Below, piece after piece: positions 26,157-33,041 of a stretch of DNA of 56,877 bases (position 1 is the first letter of the stretch; each line of letters starts with the position of its first letter). The notes under the pieces are model-generated. The model was not told the DNA's origin, ran no database searches, and saw only the letters and a program-made list of their open reading frames with translations. Both the position numbers and the translations under genes were made by a program. This DNA comes from JAOZTV01 sp965371805. Its GTDB lineage: Bacteria > Acidobacteriota > Aminicenantia > UBA2199. The DNA lies in contig CBDUZW010000026.1 of NCBI GenBank assembly GCA_965371805.1, positions 1 to 56,877 on the forward strand. The letters are read 5' to 3'.

Positions 26157-27182
26157 TTATTTATTTTCTGTAACTTTTTTAACAAAAAAAGGTTTTAAAA
26201 GCGCAGGTAATTTGTCGACCATATCAACTCTGGGTGGGATGATTTCCGGCTGCCCGTTCTTTTTCATTATTTTCTGTCCCTCTTCTCCCAATAAGAATTC
26301 AATGAATTTTGCTCCGCCTTCCGGATCTTTTGCATTCTTAGGAATTGTGATGCCGTAGACCATTGGTGCACCTTTCTTTACGATCCATTCTCCAGGTTTC
26401 TTTCCTGTGATCTTCATTTCGGCAGTTTTATAAAAATCCTCTAGGTCTGCTGATTTTAGGTTTACATTATCAGAGAGGAGTACATGTTTTGAATTATGTT
26501 GTTCTGCAACACTTCTATAAATAAAAATATAATCTAATTCTCCGGCTTCAAGCATTGCAAGCAGATCTGTTTCCTTTGGACGGATATTCTTTTTGGGCAT
26601 GTCTTCGATCAGGTTTTTAAAAAGATTCTCTTTTTTATAGAATTTTTCTGCGAGCTTGCAGGTTAAAACAGCGCGGTAACCGCATGGATCGGCATTTGGA
26701 TCGGCGTGTCCATACTGTACTCCAGGCTTTAAGAGGATCTCGTACCAGTTGTCTGTGGTTATCTCATTTGCAAATTTACTTTTTTCGTTATACATGAGCG
26801 CCATCTCATTGGTTGTAAAATCGATACAGAAATCTGCATGATCGGGGATTAAGAGGTTTCTGATGACGGCTGAATCAGCAGATCCCATGACATCGGCCTG
26901 TCTTTCGAGGTCAATAATCTGTCTGGCGCAAGTTCTGGAACCGTGACCTTCAAGAAGTACTTTATATTCAGGGTATTTTTTCATGAATGCCTCTGCCATA
27001 TCTTTAAAGGGGATTGAAAGAGAACCGGCATGAAGAATATGAAGCTCTTTAGTTTCAATCTTTTTTTCAACCTTAGATTCCTTTTGGGTTTCATTGGTCT
27101 TCTTTTTAGCTTCTTTAGAAGGGCCGCAAGCAATGGACATAATGATGACAATCATGCTGACAATAAAAATAATTTTTTTCAT
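26157..27182 (-). CDS. wtpA: Tungstate/molybdate-binding lipoprotein WtpA
   Basis: A 341-residue substrate-binding lipoprotein with signal ending I-M-S-I-A-C, so Cys19 would be lipidated. After a K/E-rich linker the domain begins H-I-L-H-A-G-S-L-S-I-P-F, followed by E-G-H-G-S-R-T-C-A-R-Q-I, N-E-M-A-L-M-Y, H-A-D-P-N-A-D-P-C-G-Y-R and R-P-K-E-T-D-L-L-A. These match the WtpA/ModA-2 type, known to bind tungstate and molybdate with high affinity. Which oxyanion is preferred cannot be told from sequence. AAAGGAG precedes the ATG. Confidence 0.88.
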   Translation of the reverse strand: MKKIIFIVSMIVIIMSIACGPSKEAKKKTNETQKESKVEKKIETKELHILHAGSLSIPFKDMAEAFMKKYPEYKVLLEGHGSRTCARQIIDLERQADVMGSADSAVIRNLLIPDHADFCIDFTTNEMALMYNEKSKFANEITTDNWYEILLKPGVQYGHADPNADPCGYRAVLTCKLAEKFYKKENLFKNLIEDMPKKNIRPKETDLLAMLEAGELDYIFIYRSVAEQHNSKHVLLSDNVNLKSADLEDFYKTAEMKITGKKPGEWIVKKGAPMVYGITIPKNAKDPEGGAKFIEFLLGEEGQKIMKKNGQPEIIPPRVDMVDKLPALLKPFFVKKVTENK

Positions 27183-27472
27183 AACTACTCCTTTTTAAAT
27201 AGAAATAATACAATAATTCTGAAGCTTGATAAATGGGGAAAAATAAATTGAATTAGTCATTGAAACGAATCAACCTATCTCTTTTCCAAATACGGGATGT
27301 ATTACCATTTATAATAATACCTTAACGTCTTGAATTGCATAGCAAAAAAATAATTTGCCTTAGCATCTCAAGCTTCAGAGAAATTGAATATTAACAAATA
27401 AATAAATATTTGTCAATTTAAATTAATTCATTAACTATTACTTTAGATGATAATTATACTATGACCTAAAAC

Positions 27473-28483
27473 CTATTGCTTTTTCATCAATATAAAATTC
27501 TCTTTACTATTAAACAAATATTTATGAGTCTCATTTTTATTATTAAATGGTGAGACCTTTATTGACTCTATATTATTTATAGTAATATCATATGTCTCTT
27601 CCGGACTGCTTTTTGTATGAGTTAATGCTATTTTAGCGGCTAATACTTTATCTTTTTCACTTGCATTCCTACTCAATAAAGAATAAGGACCATTCATAGG
27701 AAGAACAAGCTCAATATATTTCTCACTATCAATACACTCAAGTTTTTCATTATCTTCATGATTTCTTCCAATAATAAGTTTTGTCCCATCCGGCAATCTA
27801 AAGTGGCGCCCGAATTTAATAAGATCTATATCGGTTGTTGTTAAACTATCATGAGCAATAAACTCCCTTAATCTATTAGAAAAATGTTCATCTGTTAGAA
27901 GACATCCGCCTCCTGGAGATTCATAATCTTCCAAGCCCCAATCTTTAGCAAGTTTTATTTGTATCTCCCTGCTTCGACCGGAAATATCCATTAGTTTTTC
28001 TCTATCTATCCATCCTTCTCTTTCAGGTTTAGTAGGGGCTAAAAGTTTTGCTGAAAGTGGTCTTAAGATCAGATCATCAGCATCTGACAATTTGAGTACA
28101 TTATCAAGTGACTCTGCTCTCTGGCTCATTGGTCGCTGTCCCAAGACTTCTCCTGAGATCATAAAACTTGCACCAACCTCTTTCATAAGTACTTTTCCTA
28201 CTCTAAACATATTTGCATGGCAATCGATACAGGGATTAAAGTTTTTCCCATAACCATATTTTGGATCAAAAAGAATTTCTTTAATAAACTGATCTCTTAT
28301 ATCTACTACTCGCAATTCTGCTCCAATCTGCCGGCACATATTTTCTAAATGTTTTTTTTTATCCTTTGTGCCGCCAAATCCTGTATCAACAAACATTGCT
28401 ATTACATCAATTCCCTGATTAACAATAAGTTTAATTGCCAAACTACTGTCAAGGCCTCCGCTAAATAATGATATCGCTTTCAT
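27473..28483 (-). CDS. PP-loop ATPase, ThiI/MnmA-like
   Basis: A 336-residue protein of the PP-loop ATP pyrophosphatase superfamily. S-G-G-L-D-S is at residues 8-13, and N-P-C-I-D-C-H-A-N-M-F resembles the cysteine pair of tRNA thiolases. A glycine-rich S-P-G-G-G-C-L-L motif adds another Cys. Such proteins adenylate a tRNA base or small molecule for sulfur or nitrogen transfer. Bacterial relatives are often annotated as tRNA 4-thiouridine synthase-like with a C-terminal NFACT-R-like part; the substrate here is unknown. I start at ATG 28483, which puts the P-loop at the usual place; an upstream ATG at 28534 has no ribosome site. Confidence 0.65.
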   Translation of the reverse strand: MKAISLFSGGLDSSLAIKLIVNQGIDVIAMFVDTGFGGTKDKKKHLENMCRQIGAELRVVDIRDQFIKEILFDPKYGYGKNFNPCIDCHANMFRVGKVLMKEVGASFMISGEVLGQRPMSQRAESLDNVLKLSDADDLILRPLSAKLLAPTKPEREGWIDREKLMDISGRSREIQIKLAKDWGLEDYESPGGGCLLTDEHFSNRLREFIAHDSLTTTDIDLIKFGRHFRLPDGTKLIIGRNHEDNEKLECIDSEKYIELVLPMNGPYSLLSRNASEKDKVLAAKIALTHTKSSPEETYDITINNIESIKVSPFNNKNETHKYLFNSKENFILMKKQ

Positions 28484-28584
28484 AAGGATATTATAACTCT
28501 TCTTTAGGTTCAAATCAATAATTGATCTCATCAATCAGCTACTTTTTGGATTAAATTATCAGTTCTAATATCACATGATTCTCT

Positions 28585-30060
28585 TTAGTCTGTCTTGATA
28601 TCGAAAATTTTTTTACGGTCCAGGTCAAACCAGTAATTAATTGAGAGTTTTCTTATATATTGGAAATATTCTTTGTTTAAACCATCATGTTTTTTTATAG
28701 CAAGGGCAATATCATTCTTAATCTTGTTTAAGATGCTTTGCTTTATACTTATTATGACTTTTTTGTTTTTATATATAAATTGTATCCTGGCTTGATGTCC
28801 AGAATTTACCACCTCAATTGCACCACGTCCGAGACTGGCTCCTGTCGACACCTGTAACCCATCATTCATACAGCTTAGAGGAGGTTTGTTTCCCGCATGT
28901 GATATTACTTTTACACTATCAAAGGGGGCACCAAGAATTTCTCTGGCATAGATTCCCATCTTTGCTCCAATTATTGAGTAAATCCCGAGATGCCTGTGTA
29001 GCTCATTTGTCAGTACAACTGCTTTCCATTCTTCCAGTCCATATTTATTAATGACCTTTGCTACATTTTTCCGGATGTCCGGTTTAAATTGAAGTGGATT
29101 TGTTGGAAAATTATTTAGTACAACTATATTTCGCTCATGCAAATGGGAATCTGCTGACAAACCTAGAAGTTTTATGTAGTTTTGGTAAATATTCTTCTTA
29201 TCGTATTTTTTTATAATATAATTGTTTGACTTAAGTCTTGTAAATTTAAATAATTCTGGATTTGATAAATAAATTATTGTGATTTCATCCCAGATATTAA
29301 AGTGATTGTTTTTTAAAAGTTCTTTTATTTTTTTATCAGAAAATAAATGAACTATGGTCTTTGCAGAATCTGTATCGATCATTTTAATTTTTTTTAATAA
29401 TTCCGGTGTAAATTTAATATTTCTAATATCGGGGCTATTTAGTGAATAAATTTTCAATCCTGATTTAAAAACTGATTTTGCTGATATCAGATCTCGCTTT
29501 GTATTCCATCCCTGATTTTCAGTATCTGGCTGGCCTCCATAATATATGACACGGGAAATTTTTTGTTTTATTTCAGGATCAATGTTTAAAGCATCTGCTA
29601 AATTGGTCATTGGTCCAAGACATAGGTATATAAATTTTGTGTTTTCTGAATTCAGTAATTTTACAATTTCCTTCGGGGCTTCATGTAAATTATGCTTGTT
29701 TTTAGATACATTTATATTCTTAAAGCCTTTAGAAAATATATTCTTTGACCATGACCTCCATGCAGGAGGGACTTTGTTCAAATGCCTTCCGGCAGCAATT
29801 AAAACTTTTTCGATTTTTAAAAAGGAGAGCAGGGATCTTAAGCTTTTTTGACCTGTTTCCGGTGAAACGGCTCCATCTGAGGTAACTATCAACTTTAAAT
29901 CAATGAAATCCTGATTTAAAAGCATGGTAATAGCTCTTGCATCATCTATTGCCATATCGGTATCAACTATCACCTGAACTTTATATGTATGTCCGTATGC
30001 TACGATGCAGAGAAAAATCATGAAGTGGAAAATTATTAGTTTAGTTTTTATTTGTTTCAT
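28585..30060 (-). CDS. Exported nucleoside hydrolase fused to FmdE-like domain
   Basis: A 491-residue exported protein (signal peptide about 1-23). Residues about 27-330 are a nucleoside hydrolase fold: D-T-D-M-A-I-D-D (Asp35, Asp39 and Asp40 match the calcium and ribose ligands), L-G-P-M-T-N-L-A at about 149-156, and W-D-E-I-T-I-I-Y-L at 257-265, where relatives have H-D. Residues about 345-460 match FmdE-family domains: L-H-R-H-L-G, K-P-P-L-S-C-M-N-D-G-L-Q-V-S-T-G and G-R-G. FmdE proteins are linked to molybdenum/tungsten enzymes. Starts at ATG 30060 with AAGGAGT upstream, 13 bp after the TonB receptor stop, so one transcript is likely. Confidence 0.75.
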   Translation of the reverse strand: MKQIKTKLIIFHFMIFLCIVAYGHTYKVQVIVDTDMAIDDARAITMLLNQDFIDLKLIVTSDGAVSPETGQKSLRSLLSFLKIEKVLIAAGRHLNKVPPAWRSWSKNIFSKGFKNINVSKNKHNLHEAPKEIVKLLNSENTKFIYLCLGPMTNLADALNIDPEIKQKISRVIYYGGQPDTENQGWNTKRDLISAKSVFKSGLKIYSLNSPDIRNIKFTPELLKKIKMIDTDSAKTIVHLFSDKKIKELLKNNHFNIWDEITIIYLSNPELFKFTRLKSNNYIIKKYDKKNIYQNYIKLLGLSADSHLHERNIVVLNNFPTNPLQFKPDIRKNVAKVINKYGLEEWKAVVLTNELHRHLGIYSIIGAKMGIYAREILGAPFDSVKVISHAGNKPPLSCMNDGLQVSTGASLGRGAIEVVNSGHQARIQFIYKNKKVIISIKQSILNKIKNDIALAIKKHDGLNKEYFQYIRKLSINYWFDLDRKKIFDIKTD

Positions 30061-30073
30061 TTTTACTCCTTTT

Positions 30074-31942
30074 TTAATTCGGTCTATAGTTAAACCCGAT
30101 TTGAATATTTCTATCCGGCATCTGATATAAACCAGCTGATAGTCCGGGAAATTCTCCATATATACAGTAATTTTTATTCAGAAGGTTATTCATGTCAATG
30201 ATCAGGTTCAGTTTCTTTAATATTGGAACTACAAATCTGGAATTCAATAAAAAATATGGCGGGATGCCTCTTTTTGAAAAATCCTCAGCATAATAATTTG
30301 ATACATATTGAGCCTGAAAAGAGACTAAAAAATCCCTTTTACTGTACCGGAGTGAAATATCCCACTTTTCCCCCGGTTTTCCTTTTGTTAGATCTTTATA
30401 ATTCATATGGGTATAAGACAATTGACCGGAAAAGTTTCTATTGATATGAAAATCCAACTCGGTTTCATAACCGGTAAAAGAGAAGCTACCTGAATTTGAA
30501 AATATATACATTGGACCGGGATTCTGATTACGTATAATACGGATCATATTTGTTCCTTTCATATTAAAAACAGCTCCCTTAATTATGATCCTTCTGCCGA
30601 TATTATGTTCAAATCCCAATTCGTGATTCCAGACGATTTCAGGTTTAAGGTCCTGGTTTGCAGGCGGGTACATATACAGTTCATTTAATTGAGGTGATCT
30701 AAAACCCTTATTTATAACTCCTCTTAAAACTGTATTGCTGTTGACCTGATATACAATTCCGAAGTGAGGAGATAATTCTTTACCAAAAAGTGAATCAAAT
30801 TGAAGTCTGAGGCCTGAAGATAAAATCCACTTTGAGTGTAATATAAATTCATTCTGAAAAAAGATAGATCCCTCTTTTTTTTTCCAATTTCCTTTTGGAT
30901 AATTAAAACTCTCACCTCCAAAATATCTTAGATCAGTACCGACTGTAAGCTCATTATTTTTTATAGATCTTAATGTATATTTAGCAATGGCACCATTTGT
31001 ATAATCTTTTGAATCCCAACCATCTGAAAATTTATGAGTCCCGAAGTTTCTATAAATATTTAGTGAAAAGTCATTTTTCTCCCATTTTTTCAGTAAATTC
31101 ATGCTGATGGATCCGCGTTTATAGTCGTTCCAAAAATTGGTTTGAGGGTTTCCCAGGGTCCCGGATTCAAACTTTTTTCCATCAAAATATTTCCCCTGAA
31201 AATTGATTTTTGCGTTATTATCTAAACGGTATATGAGTCTGCCGGTAAATGATCTGCCTGAATAATTGGTATTTTCAATATGACCATCACTTTTTCGGTT
31301 ATCATAGGTCAAAAAATAGGTTAACTTTTTATGGTTCCCCCCATGTTTAAGATTGAACTGTTGTGTGTTATAACTGCCATAAGATGCCGATATATCAGAT
31401 TCAAATTTTCCTTTTGGTACCTTTGTTATTATGTTTATGACACCCCCAAGAGCTTCACCGCCGTATAGAACTGAAGCCGGTCCCTTGATAACTTCGATAT
31501 GATCAACGTTATCCAGCGGAAAGGAATGAGAAACAGAACAACCGTAAAGTCCCATTTTTTCAGGTTTGCCGTCTACTAGAACAGCGATTTGTCGGCAATT
31601 TTGCCCCAATCCTCTAATATCAACATCAGACCGTCCGAAATCACCTGTTTTATTGACAAAAATACCTGAAAAATTTCCCAATATATTTAGTGCATTACTG
31701 GAACAAATGGCTTTGATATCGGATGAGTTAATGATGCTGACGCTTGAAGAGCAGTCTTTTAATAGGATGGGGGACATTTTTGCGGTTACGGTAATTTCTT
31801 CTTTAATAACCGTTAATTTATACGGTTTTGTTTTTTTTATCTTTTTTGATTCGGTCTTTTTATTAGTGGTTTTTGAAAAACCTGAATTGGTGAGAATTGA
31901 AAAAAATAAAACAATTAAGATGGTTTTTTTTGAAATATACAT
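30074..31942 (-). CDS. TonB-dependent outer-membrane receptor
   Basis: A 622-residue outer-membrane transporter with a signal peptide (about 1-22), a TonB box-like E-E-I-T-V-T-A, a plug domain (D-V-D-I-R-G-L-G-Q-N, V-L-V-D-G, V-E-V-I-K-G-P-A-S-V-L-Y-G-type motif, G-G-V-I-N-I-I-T-K) and a 22-strand-type barrel ending I-Q-I-G-F-N-Y. The size is small, as in BtuB-like receptors. The neighbours (nucleoside hydrolase-FmdE fusion, WtpABC) suggest an anionic metal-bound ligand, but the ligand is not visible in the sequence. Start ATG 31942 has AAGGAGATAGGG before it. TonB-ExbBD are not in the window. Confidence 0.9.
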   Translation of the reverse strand: MYISKKTILIVLFFSILTNSGFSKTTNKKTESKKIKKTKPYKLTVIKEEITVTAKMSPILLKDCSSSVSIINSSDIKAICSSNALNILGNFSGIFVNKTGDFGRSDVDIRGLGQNCRQIAVLVDGKPEKMGLYGCSVSHSFPLDNVDHIEVIKGPASVLYGGEALGGVINIITKVPKGKFESDISASYGSYNTQQFNLKHGGNHKKLTYFLTYDNRKSDGHIENTNYSGRSFTGRLIYRLDNNAKINFQGKYFDGKKFESGTLGNPQTNFWNDYKRGSISMNLLKKWEKNDFSLNIYRNFGTHKFSDGWDSKDYTNGAIAKYTLRSIKNNELTVGTDLRYFGGESFNYPKGNWKKKEGSIFFQNEFILHSKWILSSGLRLQFDSLFGKELSPHFGIVYQVNSNTVLRGVINKGFRSPQLNELYMYPPANQDLKPEIVWNHELGFEHNIGRRIIIKGAVFNMKGTNMIRIIRNQNPGPMYIFSNSGSFSFTGYETELDFHINRNFSGQLSYTHMNYKDLTKGKPGEKWDISLRYSKRDFLVSFQAQYVSNYYAEDFSKRGIPPYFLLNSRFVVPILKKLNLIIDMNNLLNKNYCIYGEFPGLSAGLYQMPDRNIQIGFNYRPN

Positions 31943-31989
31943 CCCTATCTCCTTTTTAAAGTTGACGAATCGTGTTACTAAAAAAAGAA

Positions 31990-32018
31990 ATCGTAGCACG
32001 GATTCAGGTCTAAGTCAA
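31990..32018 (-). promoter_or_regulatory. Sigma-70 promoter of the TonB-receptor operon
   Basis: On the minus strand TTGACT (32018-32013) and TACGAT (31995-31990) are 17 bases apart, about 48 bases before the receptor start. It is the best promoter in the region and would drive the receptor and nucleoside hydrolase-FmdE genes. Confidence 0.55.
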
Positions 32019-32073
32019 ACAATCCTATGATCAGATGTCATTTACATTAGTTAATCAGAATATACAACAGTCG

Positions 32074-32089
32074 ATGAGAATATTCTCAT
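32074..32089. promoter_or_regulatory. Perfect 16-bp palindrome, possible metalloregulator site
   Basis: The sequence atgagaatattctcat is perfectly symmetrical and resembles Fur-family boxes with T-G-A-G-A-A-T half-sites. It lies 132 bp upstream of the receptor start and 56 bp upstream of the -35 element, which is distant for a simple repressor. A Fur-like or other dimeric regulator is plausible; no such gene is in the window. Confidence 0.45.
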
Positions 32090-32149
32090 TAACTTTTAGA
32101 AATCCCACTTGAAAATTTAAATTTATTAGGAAAAAATTGGCCTGGCACC

Positions 32150-32325
32150 AAAATCCCCAGAAATTAGTTTGTGGATTATTAATGAAACCTGGTTCAAATT
32201 TCCTACCATCAAAATTTTTCATACCATTTCACTTATTAAACTGCAGATTTTTTTTTAGAGCATTTAATAAGAATCGAACTTTTTATGGTTTTCATTGTCT
32301 ATTTTTATTGGAAATGATATTATAA
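32150..32325 (-). pseudogene. Decayed fragment of a second TonB-dependent receptor
   Basis: Read on the minus strand, 32222-32150 gives K-N-F-D-G-R-K-F-E-P-G-F-I-N-N-P-Q-T-N-F (then W). This aligns with K-Y-F-D-G-K-K-F-E-S-G-T-L-G-N-P-Q-T-N-F of the intact receptor next door, with 15 of 21 positions identical. Upstream in another frame, N-H-K-K-F matches N-H-K-K-L of the intact protein. Stops and frame changes lie between. It is therefore a broken paralogue, with internal deletion, preserved only in part of the barrel. Confidence 0.7.
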
Positions 32326-32345
32326 AATTTAAAGGAGAAGTATTT

Positions 32346-33041
32346 ATGAATAAAAACGGCTTTACTTTAATAGAAATGGTTGTTGTTCTGGCTGTTGTTG
32401 CAGTACTAGCTGCAATACTTGTCCCCGAAATTGCAAATCATATTAAAGATTCAAAAATTACAAGAGCAATAAATGAGGAACAGGTTATTGTTGCTTCAAT
32501 TATGCTGCTCTATAAGGATACTGGCAAATGGCCGAATACAAATAATAATGGTCCTACAGGAAATGTTGATAGATTACTAACAGGAATGCCTGGAGATCCA
32601 ATAGCAAGCGGCATTCAAGCAGGATCCAGGACAGGAGCAATCAACTGGGGCTCAAATGGAAGCACGAAGCAATTAAGAGATTTTCTGTTTTTTAATAATC
32701 CGGATGATGAAACGGGAGCAACTGGTCAGAACCAGAGTGGAGAGGATTATCCAATTAGAGGTAAATTTGCATGGAGAGGACCTTATATTGATCATGAAGG
32801 ATTTGTTGATCCATGGGGGTACCAGTATGTGATCAGTGCAACTTATTTTCCCGGTTCCCCAAATGCTGCAAATCACAGGTCACTTATTCTTTCAGCAGGA
32901 CCAGATGGATTATGGTCAACGGCATATGATCCATCAGTTACAAGACTTACAACACCCTCAGATGAGGCATATGGTCCCTATGAGCATGATGGCGCAAGGG
33001 TCCATGATGATATAGGAAAAATAATAGCAACGAATAACTAA
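32346..33041 (+). CDS. Orphan type II secretion/type IV pilus pseudopilin
   Basis: A 231-residue prepilin. The start ATG 32346 follows AAAGGAG and gives a short leader N-K-N-G cut before F-T-L-I-E, then a hydrophobic helix V-V-V-L-A-V-V-A-V-L-A-A-I, the class III signal of GspG/PilE-type pilins. The globular part contains D-P-W-G-Y-Q-Y and P-D-G-L-W-S-T, resembling the calcium-site region of GspG major pseudopilins. No prepilin peptidase, ATPase or secretin is nearby. Its stop codon overlaps the stop of the convergent acyl-ligase gene. Confidence 0.8.
   Translation: MNKNGFTLIEMVVVLAVVAVLAAILVPEIANHIKDSKITRAINEEQVIVASIMLLYKDTGKWPNTNNNGPTGNVDRLLTGMPGDPIASGIQAGSRTGAINWGSNGSTKQLRDFLFFNNPDDETGATGQNQSGEDYPIRGKFAWRGPYIDHEGFVDPWGYQYVISATYFPGSPNAANHRSLILSAGPDGLWSTAYDPSVTRLTTPSDEAYGPYEHDGARVHDDIGKIIATNN

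Larger units (their letters stand above)
31943..32345. other. Intergenic region with regulatory sites and receptor relic
   Basis: These 403 bases hold the minus-strand receptor promoter, the 16-bp palindrome, a degraded piece of a second TonB receptor, and the ribosome site of the plus-strand pseudopilin gene. I looked for conserved cobalamin- or molybdenum-cofactor-riboswitch boxes and saw none. Confidence 0.6.

Noticed and set aside
27394..27413. Operator-like inverted repeat upstream of the PP-loop gene end and wtpA
   Set aside because: The arms ACAAATA and TATTTGT are AT-rich and lie far from wtpA; a chance match is likely in this composition.
30061..30159. Longer start for the nucleoside hydrolase-FmdE gene
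   Set aside because: The extra 33 residues overlap the receptor gene and lack a signal peptide; ATG 30060 has a strong ribosome site followed by a signal peptide.
31943..31999. Longer start for the TonB receptor
   Set aside because: ATG 31942 has AAGGAGATAGGG and begins a clean signal peptide; the extension covers the predicted promoter.
31943..32150. Cobalamin or molybdenum-cofactor riboswitch upstream of the TonB receptor
   Set aside because: No recognisable conserved box or pairing pattern was seen; only a promoter and a palindrome.
32137..32325. 62-codon plus-strand frame as a gene
   Set aside because: It lies opposite the TonB-receptor relic and shows no coding character of its own.
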